A stretch of 19,311 bases of DNA from an uncultured Clostridia bacterium. GTDB lineage: Bacteria; Bacillota; Clostridia; Lachnospirales; Lachnospiraceae. Made by a program: the position numbers and the translations under genes. The DNA lies in contig CALASV010000267.1 of the NCBI GenBank assembly GCA_937888895.1, forward strand, positions 1-19,311. The letters are read 5' to 3'. Under the pieces are notes generated by a model that saw only the letters and a list, made by a program, of their open reading frames with translations, had not been told where the DNA came from and did no database searches. Positions 7,845 through 14,077 of the stretch are shown here, piece by piece; within the stretch, counting starts at the first letter, position 1, and each line of letters opens with the position of its first letter.

Positions 7845-8470
7845 TATGCAATTTCCTCCAGTTCTTCTTCTACATCATTTACATTTTCTGCTAATTCAAT
7901 CTTATAATAATGCTTCTTCTCTCCATATAAACTAATCATCATATCATAAGGACGATTTTTAGCATTTTGTAATGCACCCATAATCTTTAAGCGTTTCAAT
8001 AAATCAATGCGTTTATACCCCAAGTCCTCACACTCTCTTATAAACTTATCTATATACTTACTTGTTATATATCCATAATTGTTTCTAATGAATACACCAT
8101 TTTCTTTACCATCTTCTACATCAACTGCATTGTCACGAATGAACTGACTAATTTCTACATGAACTTCCTGTAAAGTACGCTTCTCTTGAATACTTATGAT
8201 GCAACCTTTATCTTCCAATATTTCCATAAGTTTCTTTTTAATATTAAGCACATCATCTATTGTAAAATCTTCCATATCTAAGAAGAAATCCAAACTTCCT
8301 GTTTTACTAACCTTTCCTTTTGCAATCGTTTTGATGTCAGAAATACTTCCATCATTAAACACTACATATAAATCAATCGCTATTCTCTTACTACTCTTTT
8401 CACTTGTAACTACTGCATATACCTTATGTCCTGCCTTATGTTCTAATACATTTCTTCCTAATCTTTCCAT
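7844..8470 (-). CDS. Conserved-looking protein of unknown function, partner of Dam
   Basis: I do not recognise this 208-residue protein. It has no signal peptide or membrane segment, so it is cytosolic. The N-terminal half is beta-rich (HKVYAVVTSEKSSKRIAIDLYVVF), followed by an acidic helical stretch (DMEDFTIDDVLNIKKKLMEI) and a C-terminal helical domain with GYITSKYIDKFIRECEDLGY, suggestive of a small winged-helix or replication-accessory fold. The tail is very acidic. The ATG at 8470 has AAGGAG 8 nt ahead, part of which lies in a hairpin formed with the end of the 36-residue ORF upstream. It overlaps dam by one base, so whatever it does is tied to Dam and to excision. Confidence 0.85.
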   Translation of the reverse strand: MERLGRNVLEHKAGHKVYAVVTSEKSSKRIAIDLYVVFNDGSISDIKTIAKGKVSKTGSLDFFLDMEDFTIDDVLNIKKKLMEILEDKGCIISIQEKRTLQEVHVEISQFIRDNAVDVEDGKENGVFIRNNYGYITSKYIDKFIRECEDLGYKRIDLLKRLKIMGALQNAKNRPYDMMISLYGEKKHYYKIELAENVNDVEEELEEIA

Positions 8471-8481
8471 TGTCTTTTCTC

Positions 8482-8516
8482 CTTATACATAAATATTTTT
8501 TATTATTTTGTATAAG
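8482..8516 (-). promoter_or_regulatory. Hairpin coupling the 36-residue ORF to the 208-residue gene
   Basis: On the minus strand CTTATACA (8516-8509) pairs perfectly with TGTATAAG (8489-8482). The left arm is the last codons of the small ORF, its TAA stop lies in the loop, and the right arm covers the first three bases of the AAGGAG site of the next gene. A ribosome finishing the small ORF would open the stem, a classic coupling layout. Confidence 0.6.
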
Positions 8517-8613
8517 TTACAGTTATTTTCACAGACTGCCCCCTTGGTACGGTCAAGGGTAGCCATCCGTATTTTTTTGAACTTATATTTCCATTTTTTT
8601 CTATATGAATCAC
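8503..8613 (-). CDS. Small 36-residue protein of unknown function
   Basis: GTG at 8613, with AAGGAA 9 nt ahead, opens a frame ending at TAA 8505-8503. The product runs from IHIEKNGN through KKYGWLPLTVPRG to SVKITVTYTK and is predicted beta-rich and basic. The same frame stays open further up to an ATG giving 47 residues, but that start has no ribosome site. It contains a GC-rich stretch (CCC TTG ACC GTA CCA AGG GGG CAG) that stands out in AT-rich sequence and would be hard to explain as spacer. Its stop is 32 nt before the next gene and lies in the loop of a coupling hairpin. I do not know a family for it. Confidence 0.55.
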   Translation of the reverse strand: MIHIEKNGNISSKKYGWLPLTVPRGQSVKITVTYTK

Positions 8614-8634
8614 TCTTGTATATTCCTTCCGTAC

Positions 8635-8663
8635 ATAAACATACATTTGTAATTTTTTGTCAA
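8635..8663 (-). promoter_or_regulatory. Promoter candidate for the small ORF-unknown-dam-xis-int operon
   Basis: The minus strand has a perfect TTGACA -35 at 8663-8658. The -10 at the right distance is weak (GTTTAT/TTTATG). It lies about 25-45 nt before the GTG at 8613. Confidence 0.35.
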
Positions 8664-8812
8664 GTTACACCATAAACCAAACCTTATGCATTCATATTTT
8701 TTATCACCTCGCTTTCTCTCTGTAACTTATGTCTTGATTATAGCATAACATTTTAATTTAGTAAGATGTATTGCTTTTTGACTTCCATTACATTTTTATT
8801 TGTTATTTATCA

Positions 8813-8875
8813 TTTTATGTTATGCCTTTTATTTTTTATGTTATGCCTATCACTTATTTTTGTAATGCCAACAAA
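8813..8875. repeat. Three direct repeats of 21 bp, iteron- or operator-like
   Basis: TTTTATGTTATGCCT is exact at 8813-8827 and 8834-8848. The third copy at 8855-8875 keeps TTTTTGTAATGCC in register. The core TG(T/A)NATGCC recurs at 8819, 8840 and 8861, exactly 21 bp or two helical turns apart. An inverted single copy, AGCATAACA, is at 8742-8750. Such phasing suggests a protein binding one face of the DNA, about 150 nt upstream of the dam-xis-int promoter candidate. The remaining 8664-8812 shows only a 7-bp inverted repeat (AAGTTAC 8662, GTAACTT 8722). Confidence 0.6.
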
Positions 8876-8904
8876 AAAAGACATATACATAAACTGTATA
8901 TGCC
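8873..8904 (-). terminator. Terminator of the 226-residue HTH-like gene
   Basis: On the minus strand GGCATATACA pairs with TGTATATGTC around GTTTA and is followed by seven T. It lies 24 nt after the stop of the gene at 8928 and overlaps the third 21-bp repeat. Confidence 0.85.
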
Positions 8905-8927
8905 TAGACATCTATTATTTCCATATT

Positions 8928-9608
8928 TTATTCTTTTTTTAACTGTAAACAAGTTAATACAGATTGTATATACCTATTATGCTTATCTAACATCTCACTA
9001 TAACGTGCAAGTTCCATTTCGTTCGTCAACATTTCATCCCAATCTTTAATTTTCATTTTAGTAAGTTCTCTTGTAAACTTAGCAAGTTGTGTTTCTTCTT
9101 TATAAGGTACACCACGCTTAAAATAATAATAAACTCGATACAATGGTTCATTTACATCATACGTACTTTCTATTAACTTTTTCTTTATAGTTTCCTCTAT
9201 AAACTTATCAATTCGTTCTCCTATCTCTAATTCTACCTTATTTGCTACATTTAATGTAAAAAGTCGCTCATACCTAACATTAAAATAACATTTCCAATCT
9301 AATTCACTTACAGTATGTAAGACCATCCAATCTCCACCTGCCACAAAATACTTTTCATCAATATGAAACAAAGCAGCTAAATCCTCTCTCTCCTTTTTAC
9401 TAATCTGAAAATTTTCTCCCCTACAAAGACGAAAAAAGCGTTGACGAGAAATATGTAAAATGTCATCATAAAAATCATATTTACTGAAAATATCCGATTT
9501 TACCTTGCCCATCTTTCTATACAACATATAAATAAGATGTATATTTACAATCACATTAAATGCATTTTTACTATTGTAGATTTTTATTTTATTAGAATTA
9601 TCTATCAT
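8928..9608 (-). CDS. Probable DNA-binding protein of unknown function (HTH-like N-terminal half)
   Basis: This protein has 226 residues, cytosolic, with no recognised family. Residues ~50-90 read LHISRQRFFRLCRGENFQ then ISKKEREDLAALFHIDEKYF, which looks like an XRE/Cro-type helix-turn-helix with the usual following helix and the DEKYF end of regulator domains. The rest is helical and charged, with an aromatic stretch EPLYRVYYYFKRGVPY. The ATG at 9608 has AAGGGGG 9 nt ahead and a TATAAT box 25 nt upstream. It is transcribed alone, ending at the terminator at 8873-8904, and sits between the 21-bp repeats and the duplicated repeat module. It is a candidate binder of either repeat family. The regulator role is inferred. 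Confidence 0.75.
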   Translation of the reverse strand: MIDNSNKIKIYNSKNAFNVIVNIHLIYMLYRKMGKVKSDIFSKYDFYDDILHISRQRFFRLCRGENFQISKKEREDLAALFHIDEKYFVAGGDWMVLHTVSELDWKCYFNVRYERLFTLNVANKVELEIGERIDKFIEETIKKKLIESTYDVNEPLYRVYYYFKRGVPYKEETQLAKFTRELTKMKIKDWDEMLTNEMELARYSEMLDKHNRYIQSVLTCLQLKKE

Positions 9609-9632
9609 AATGTAGAACCCCCTTTAGTTCTT

Positions 9633-9638
9633 ATTATA
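9633..9638 (-). promoter_or_regulatory. -10 box for the 226-residue gene
   Basis: TATAAT on the minus strand, 24 nt before the ATG and just upstream of the GGGGG ribosome site. It implies a very short leader. The -35 is poor. Confidence 0.45.
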
Positions 9639-9747
9639 ATAGCATAAACTTAACTAAAAAGCACCATTTATTTTGATTGCAAGGAGATAAACTATATTGA
9701 ATGAAATTAGAGAGATTGTTAATGAACTTATTCTTATATAAAAAGAA

Positions 9748-9794
9748 ATACCCCCATAGAAATAATTTTATAAATTCCATGAGGGTATAGCTTT
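9748..9794. terminator. Hairpin terminator, module copy 1
   Basis: ATACCCCCAT (9748-9757) faces ATGAGGGTAT (9779-9788) with one mismatch, followed by AGCTTT on the plus strand. It is the diverged counterpart of the perfect hairpin in copy 2. Confidence 0.6.
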
Positions 9795-9936
9795 AGTTAT
9801 TGATATTATATTGTACCTGTAACGTACTTTTTTATGTCAAAACATTTATTGTAATAAGAGAGGAAGAAATTCTCTATGCAACACTACTATTTTACATTTG
9901 TATTTATGTTAAAAACCGAAGATATTCTTATTATTC

Positions 9937-9957
9937 TTATTTTTGTAAATATTTTCA
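9937..9957 (-). pseudogene. Residual 3' end of a lost HTH gene
   Basis: On the minus strand TGA AAA TAT TTA CAA AAA TAA gives stop-KYLQK-stop. It aligns with the last codons and stop of the intact gene at 10667 (QKYLQK-stop), and the sequence downstream in both copies is alike. The upstream part of the gene is gone, replaced by sequence leading to the B element. Confidence 0.55.
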
Positions 9958-9999
9958 AATAAACTACTCTATGAAGAACCATAAACTTGATGATTTATT

Positions 10000-10071
10000 A
10001 TAAACCTCTATCAAGAACCAAAAGTTATGCGTTATTTTGGTTACTGATTACTTTATAAACTCTATGCAATC
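10000..10071. repeat. B element, copy 1 (72 bp, near-identical to 11323-11394)
   Basis: This 72-bp block differs from its partner at one base, whereas the rest of the module has diverged by about a fifth. It contains an inverted repeat AACCAAAA (10016-10023) and TTTTGGTT (10035-10042) around an 11-nt loop GTTATGCGTTA, and ends with the first CTATGCAAT of the array. No T-run follows on either strand, so it is an operator or structured RNA rather than a terminator. Confidence 0.7.
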
Positions 10072-10370
10072 TTAATTTCTTCCTATGCAATCTCAATCAT
10101 AATGATTTTTATTTTCTATGCAATTCTCATATCACAATTGCAGTGATTATTTTTTTCTATGCAATTTCATATCACAATCGCAATGATTTTTATTCTCTAT
10201 GTAAATTGAAATCATAATTGTAATGATTATTTTTTTCTATGCAATCTTAAATCATAATCGCAGTGATTATTTTTTTCTATGCAATCTTAAATCATAATCG
10301 CAGTGATTTTCTTTTCTATGCAATTTCATATCACAATTGCAATGATTTTTATTTTCTATGCAATCCATAT
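10062..10370. repeat. 40-bp repeat array 1, nine units
   Basis: CTATGCAAT (once CTATGTAAA) starts at 10062, 10083, 10116, 10157, 10197, 10237, 10277, 10316 and 10356, so the last seven units step by 39-41 bp. Each full unit also contains a 17-bp hyphenated palindrome, consensus ATCAYAATYGYARTGAT, at 10131, 10171, 10211, 10251, 10291 and 10330, followed by a T-rich run. There are no unique spacers. The layout resembles replication iterons or a partition centromere. No gene lies within it. Confidence 0.8.
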
Positions 10371-10483
10371 ATTCCATAAGTACATATTAAATAATTATAG
10401 CAATCTTTCCTTATATAAAATGAAATTAGAGAGAGTTTTAATAAACTTATTCTTTTATTAGAATGAACTTATTCTTTTATAAG

Positions 10484-10536
10484 AGCTATACCCTCATAGA
10501 AATAATTTATAAATTCCATGAGGGTATAGCTTTGTT
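10484..10536. terminator. Bidirectional hairpin terminator downstream of the 132-residue HTH gene
   Basis: AGCTATACCCTCAT (10484-10497) and ATGAGGGTATAGCT (10518-10531) form a perfect 14-bp stem with a 20-nt loop, followed by TTTGTTTGTTT on the plus strand. For the HTH gene (minus strand) it lies about 135 nt after the stop, leaving an unusually long trailer that is shared with copy 1. Confidence 0.75.
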
Positions 10537-10666
10537 TGTTTATATTATATTGTAACTTAATGTAGATTTTTATGTCGAAACATTTATTGTAGTAAGAGGG
10601 GGAGGAAATTCTCTATGCAAGATATCATTTTTACACTTGTACCAATGTTAAAAACTGAAGTCATTC

Positions 10667-11065
10667 TCATTTCTGTAAATATTTTTGATACTGTTGCACA
10701 TTCTTTGCTATTGTCTGTCTGCATACATCTAATGTTCTTGCTGTTTTCTCCATTGTACCACATAACTTATATAATAAGTACACTTCTTCCACACACATGA
10801 TGAATTTACTTGCCACTATGTTACCCTTTTCAAACCTTCCTTTTTCTCCATGCCCACTATCTTCTTTTTCAAATGCTTCTCTTGAAACCAATTTGATATA
10901 GTTTACAAGCAATACGATTGCGTTTTCTTTACTAATGAATCTTCCTTGCCCATCAATAAACCTTACATCTTTTATATTGTAGTTGCCTATATTTTCTATT
11001 GTCACATCATCTACAAACAAGCCATACTTTATAAATTCCATTCTAAATCCATATTTTTTCTCCAT
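10667..11065 (-). CDS. Small protein with C-terminal helix-turn-helix, encoded inside the repeat module
   Basis: The product has 132 residues, cytosolic, family not recognised. The N-terminal half (KKYGFRMEFIKYGLFVDDVTIENIGN) is beta-rich, and the middle is charged (EKEDSGHGEKGRFEKGN). Residues ~95-130 (EEVYLLYKLCGTMEKTARTL then DVCRQTIAKNVQQYQKYLQK) look like a Fis/resolvase-type helix-turn-helix: CGTMEKTARTLDVCRQTIAKNV has the spacing of a two-helix DNA reader. A longer frame to 11125 exists, but the ATG at 11065 has GAGAGG 9 nt ahead. The gene lies between B element/array 2 upstream and array 1 downstream. It is the best candidate for the protein that binds the arrays or the B hairpin, which is inference. 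Confidence 0.75.
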   Translation of the reverse strand: MEKKYGFRMEFIKYGLFVDDVTIENIGNYNIKDVRFIDGQGRFISKENAIVLLVNYIKLVSREAFEKEDSGHGEKGRFEKGNIVASKFIMCVEEVYLLYKLCGTMEKTARTLDVCRQTIAKNVQQYQKYLQK

Positions 11066-11322
11066 GATTACCATCCTCTCTAAATTGTACATCTTTTTAC
11101 TAAATGATATATCAAACAATACCATTTATTTTTCATTACATGATTACAAATTCTATTAAATGAAATCATATATTATATCCATGATTTTTATTTTTTTCTC
11201 CATGCTATTATTCTATTCTCATTGTTAATTCAATTCTCATTTAACTGCTGTTAAGATGAAACATTTAACTATCCTATTCTAAATGCCATCTTATTATAAT
11301 GAGAAGAAACTACTCTAGCATC

Positions 11323-11394
11323 ATAAACCTCTATCAAGAACCAAAAGTTATGCGTTATTTTGGTTACTGATTACCTTATAAACTCTATGCAATC
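11323..11394. repeat. B element, copy 2 (72 bp)
   Basis: Identical to 10000-10071 except for one C/T. The inverted repeat arms are at 11339-11346 and 11358-11365. It lies about 260 nt upstream of the HTH gene start. The 257 nt between it and the gene start (11066-11322) show no other gene; they are AT-rich with short repeats such as AATTCTCATT. Confidence 0.7.
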
Positions 11395-11515
11395 GCAAAT
11401 CACAATCGCACCAATTTATTCTCTATGTAAATTGAAATCACAATCGCAATGATTTTTATTTCCTATGCTGATTGAAATTACAATCATATTGATTATTTTT
11501 CCTATGCAATTACTC
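11385..11515. repeat. 40-bp repeat array 2, four units
   Basis: Units start at 11385 (CTATGCAAT), 11423 (CTATGTAAA), 11463 (CTATGCTGA) and 11502 (CTATGCAAT), steps of 38-40 bp, with the associated palindrome best kept at about 11437 (ATCACAATCGCAATGAT). It is more degenerate than array 1. Confidence 0.7.
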
Positions 11516-11560
11516 TATTTCATAAGTACATATTCAATAATTATATGATTCTTTTCCTAT

Positions 11561-12106
11561 ATTGAATATTTTTCTATAAGTAACTATATTAATCTATAAG
11601 AACCTTATTATTAATAATATAGTTAATTTTTCTCTATATCTATTACTGAAAGCTGACATATTTATATATTTTCATGTAGAAATTGATGTAGAACTAGAGG
11701 AAGAAAAGTAGATATTATTTTTCTTGTCCATTTCCTGTTCTTATTGCACTTATCTTAACTCCTATGTCATATCTATATGAAATGACCTTTTACACATCTA
11801 ATGTTCTTCTTATTATTTTTGTAACCAAAACTTATTCTTTATTTTGATTACTCTACCCATTTTCTATTCTTCTTTCTAATTTTTATTTTTTTATTTTCAA
11901 ATTTCACTATAATTCACTATTTTTCACCCAAAAAATAACTAAATTTAGCCCATTTCCTTATATTTCCAGATTTTTTTATATAAAAACCTTCCTGATTTTT
12001 AAATTTTTTATATAAAGTTTTAGAATCTATGTATTCTTCTATTACTCCATGTCAATTTACCTTACTATATTTTTATAAAAATAATACCATGACCTACATT
12101 TTTACT
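11561..12106. other. Very AT-rich stretch without genes
   Basis: No frame with a plausible start and ribosome site is seen on either strand. The sequence is dominated by A/T runs and short repeats, next to array 2. Such a tract beside an iteron-like array could act as a DNA unwinding region, but nothing in it proves that. Confidence 0.4.
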
Positions 12107-12423
12107 AACTAGTACACTAAATGCTAAAAATATTTTTTCCTATTTCATTTTTTCTTAATACCACTATGTCAAACTTACTTTTTCATAAACCTATTCTATT
12201 AAATACGATTTATTCTTACTATCTACTTGTCATTTTATTTTATTAACTAGTACACTAAATGCCACTATTTTTTATTATAATTTCTTAATTCTCTTAATAC
12301 CATTATGTCATTCTTATTTTTCTATGATTTTATCCTATCCACAAAATAAACATTTACCCTTTTATATGATTTATCTATAAATCTTACTTGTTACTTAATT
12401 TTATTAACTAGTACATTAAATGC
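12107..12423. repeat. Three dispersed copies of an 18-bp box in a degenerate tandem repeat
   Basis: AACTAGTACACTAAATGC is at 12107-12124 and 12245-12262, and AACTAGTACATTAAATGC at 12406-12423, spaced 138 and 161 bp. Each is preceded by TTTTATTA-like sequence. Between copies a second box, TTAATACCAYTATGTCA, recurs. The unit looks like an AT-rich tandem repeat under drift except at these boxes. The near-symmetric core AGTACACT also forms the centre of the palindrome at 12966. No gene lies in 12107-12492. Confidence 0.6.
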
Positions 12424-12492
12424 AGAAAATATTTATTCTATTTTATTTTTTCTATTATTCTTGTATGTTGATTTATCAGAATTTTATGCAAT

Positions 12493-12528
12493 AAAAAAGC
12501 CATATACGATTTCATCAATCATATACGA
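12493..12528 (-). terminator. Terminator of the 128-residue unknown gene
   Basis: On the minus strand TCGTATATGATT pairs (with G-U pairs) with AATCGTATATGG, then GC and six T. It starts about 10 nt after the stop at 12539. Confidence 0.7.
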
Positions 12529-12538
12529 CCTTCTTCTC

Positions 12539-12925
12539 TTATTTCCCCTTATTTATACGATATCTTAGTGCAAGACCTTTACAGATTATTTTCAGCGATT
12601 TGTCATCGTCTATGTAGTTGTTATCTAAAGGAAAATAGGCAATCGCTACTTGCTGTCCGTTCGGTAAAAATATAGCGTAGCCATTCCTTTCTACTTGTAC
12701 CACACTTAAACCTGAGTAGTCAAACCCTGACAGTTTATTTTCACCTGATGGTGGATTTTGTTTCCAACGAATACTCATTGCTTTTGCTATGCCACTTAAT
12801 ACCTTTGCATCTAAAAAATACTGAGCATCCCTTGGCATATCTACTAACATCACACGGTACCCTAATTGATTATAAAGAGCATATCTATTTTGTGATTGCT
12901 CTACCTTAATATCATCGAATTGCAT
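12539..12925 (-). CDS. Protein of unknown function, 128 residues
   Basis: I do not recognise this protein. It is soluble, mixed alpha/beta, with GYRVMLVDMPRDAQYFLDAK, a Gly-rich middle (PSGENKLSGFDYSGLS) and FLPNGQQVAIAYFPLDNNYIDDD before a basic tail ending LALRYRINKGK. The ATG at 12925 is preceded by GGAGGAG at 6 nt; the frame to 12946 is longer but lacks a site. It is a single-gene transcript with its own terminator and a palindromic operator over its probable promoter, so it is likely tightly regulated. Confidence 0.75.
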   Translation of the reverse strand: MQFDDIKVEQSQNRYALYNQLGYRVMLVDMPRDAQYFLDAKVLSGIAKAMSIRWKQNPPSGENKLSGFDYSGLSVVQVERNGYAIFLPNGQQVAIAYFPLDNNYIDDDKSLKIICKGLALRYRINKGK

Positions 12926-12965
12926 ATTTTCTCCTCCTCTTTCCAATTTATTCTATTTTTTATTT

Positions 12966-12987
12966 TCTTGTAAGTGTACTTACAAGA
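12966..12987. promoter_or_regulatory. 22-bp palindromic operator upstream of the 128-residue gene
   Basis: Arms TCTTGTAAGT and ACTTACAAGA are perfect around a central GT. On the minus strand TTGTAA inside it can serve as -35, with TAAAAA 17 nt later as a weak -10, so a bound repressor would block the promoter. Such symmetry is typical of phage-like repressor operators. Confidence 0.65.
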
Positions 12988-13034
12988 TTTCTTTCTTCTT
13001 TAATTTCCAAATTATTACATTTTTATAAAACTCT

Positions 13035-13076
13035 CTATTTGCCCCGTGGACAACCTTTTTTAATCTTAGCCACCAT
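13035..13076 (-). other. Possible 13-residue peptide or gene remnant (MVAKIKKGCPRGK)
   Basis: A GC-rich pocket (GGT TGT CCA CGG GGC) in AT-rich sequence falls in a short frame with ATG at 13076 and GAGG 8 nt ahead. It may be the truncated start of a former gene. The rest of 12988-13242 shows nothing I can name. Confidence 0.2.
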
Positions 13077-13242
13077 TTCCCCTACCTCTAACCATTTAAC
13101 CCCTTATTTCACCCTTATACAAGTTTTGGAAACTATTTCCTACCATTCTACTATCCTCCATTCTATTTTTTGATTTACTCCCTTTATTCAATTTTTCTAT
13201 TTTCTCATTATCTTATAAGATTAATTTTATGCTCATTACAAT

Positions 13243-13283
13243 AAATAAAAAATGACACCACTTTTCATTTAGTGATGTCATTT
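13243..13283 (-). terminator. Terminator of the exported-protein gene
   Basis: On the minus strand AAATGACATCACT pairs with AGTGGTGTCATTT (one mismatch), followed by TTTATTTATT. It lies about 85 nt after the stop at 13367 and could work in both directions. Confidence 0.8.
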
Positions 13284-13366
13284 ATATATAATTTATTTAA
13301 TTTCAGAGTTTTCAGCTATACTTGTTAAATGGTTTAATACTTTCCTTATAAATAAAATGTAACTTA

Positions 13367-14044
13367 TCAACCTCTTAATGTCAATGCATTATTGATTGCT
13401 GCTCGTTGAGCATATTGAGTGGCGATGATGGGTTCAACTACTAATACTATATCTTTATTTACAAATTGCTCCGCTATTTTTGCTCCCCATAATGCCTGTA
13501 CCAACTTTATACCATTTCTTGTTGTTTTATCAGAATTTTTTATAGGTACTTCTGTTAATAACCACTCTTTGATTGCACCAGTGTTTACTTTTGTAGTGCT
13601 TATCATCATTTTCCCATTGTATCCTGTTACACTTGCCCAAGGAATATCAGTACTTTCCCATGTTGTTACACCATTACCATTACTATCAACATATTTACCA
13701 TATTTATCACGAGCATTTAATGTTATACTTTTCACAGCACTACTACAAGGAAATGCTTTTGGTGTTACTCCAGAGACTGCATTACCATCCTTTGTAAGCA
13801 TATAAATTAATACACCTTGACCTTTGTAGCCTGTACCTTTTCCATATGTAGCATACCATTTTGAACTTGTGTTTGATGTTTTATTTTTATATGTCTCATC
13901 ATCTGCATAGTTGCCCTCAAAGTCTATGTTTCCTGCTAATACATCAGATGCATTTACAGGGTGTATGTTATAGATTTGTAATGCTGTTATTGTTGTTAAT
14001 ATTGCTAAACATATTATTTTTATTGATTTCTTTAATTTAATCAT
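13367..14044 (-). CDS. Exported protein of unknown function
   Basis: The frame encodes 225 residues. The N-terminus is a signal peptide: KLKKSIK, a hydrophobic IICLAILTTITALQIY core, and a likely cleavage after VNA (residue ~32). The mature part is Gly/Tyr/Ser/Thr-rich, with YATYGKGTGYKGQGVLIYML, TTWESTDIPWASVTGYNGKM and a helical end (KLVQALWGAKIAEQFVNKD). It resembles the N-terminal region of large surface proteins of clostridial conjugative elements, so it may be a shortened relative; that is an impression, not a match. The ATG at 14044 has GGAGG 11 nt ahead, a longish spacing. The lipoprotein gene lies 89 nt upstream on the same strand. Confidence 0.8.
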   Translation of the reverse strand: MIKLKKSIKIICLAILTTITALQIYNIHPVNASDVLAGNIDFEGNYADDETYKNKTSNTSSKWYATYGKGTGYKGQGVLIYMLTKDGNAVSGVTPKAFPCSSAVKSITLNARDKYGKYVDSNGNGVTTWESTDIPWASVTGYNGKMMISTTKVNTGAIKEWLLTEVPIKNSDKTTRNGIKLVQALWGAKIAEQFVNKDIVLVVEPIIATQYAQRAAINNALTLRG

Positions 14045-14077
14045 AACTCAATTTTCCTCCTCTCTCATAAATGCAAA

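Larger units (their letters stand above)
9700..10418. repeat. Tandem module, copy 1 (gene lost)
   Basis: Order: ATGAAATTAGAGAG start segment (9700), hairpin (9748-9788), a conserved trailer (to about 9955), a junction, the 72-bp B element (10000-10071), a nine-unit 40-bp array (10062-10370), and the end segment CATAAGTACATATTAAATAA. Every part recurs in the same order in copy 2, at roughly 80% identity over the trailer. Where copy 2 has a 132-residue HTH gene, copy 1 keeps only its last five codons (KYLQK and stop, minus strand, 9954-9937). So this 1-kb stretch without a gene (9609-10666) is the first half of a duplicated module. Confidence 0.75.
10419..11560. repeat. Tandem module, copy 2 (with intact HTH gene)
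   Basis: Same order as copy 1: start segment ATGAAATTAGAGAG (10419), perfect hairpin (10484-10531), trailer with the ribosome-site-like GGGGGAGGAA, the HTH gene on the minus strand (10667-11065), about 240 bp of leader, the 72-bp B element (11323-11394), a four-unit 40-bp array (11385-11515), and the end segment CATAAGTACATATTCAATAA. Confidence 0.75.

Noticed and set aside
8536..8565. CCCTTG/CAAGGG hairpin as an origin of transfer
   Set aside because: The island is better explained as codons of the 36-residue ORF. No relaxase is present to use it, and I cannot match it to a known nick site.
9681..9788. Short leader peptides before the module hairpins (TTG at about 9697 or ATG at 9701)
   Set aside because: A ribosome site is present only in copy 1, and copy 2 meets an early stop. 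There are no regulatory codon runs.
9800..10003. 67-residue plus-strand frame
   Set aside because: Spans the junction of the duplicated module, has no ribosome site at its start and has low-complexity composition.
10062..10370. CRISPR array
   Set aside because: Units of about 40 bp are similar along their whole length and T-rich between boxes. There are no unique spacers and no cas genes.
9873..10800. Plus-strand hydrophobic small ORFs (28 residues at 9873, 61 at 10615) with ribosome-like sites, resembling type I toxins
   Set aside because: Both starts are conserved between module copies, but the differences change most residues (H/D, Y/I, F/P, D/V) rather than staying synonymous, and the longer one runs antisense through the HTH gene. 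The similarity is explained by module duplication.
13419..13805. 128-residue hydrophobic plus-strand frame
   Set aside because: Antisense shadow of the exported-protein gene, which has a signal peptide, start site and terminator.
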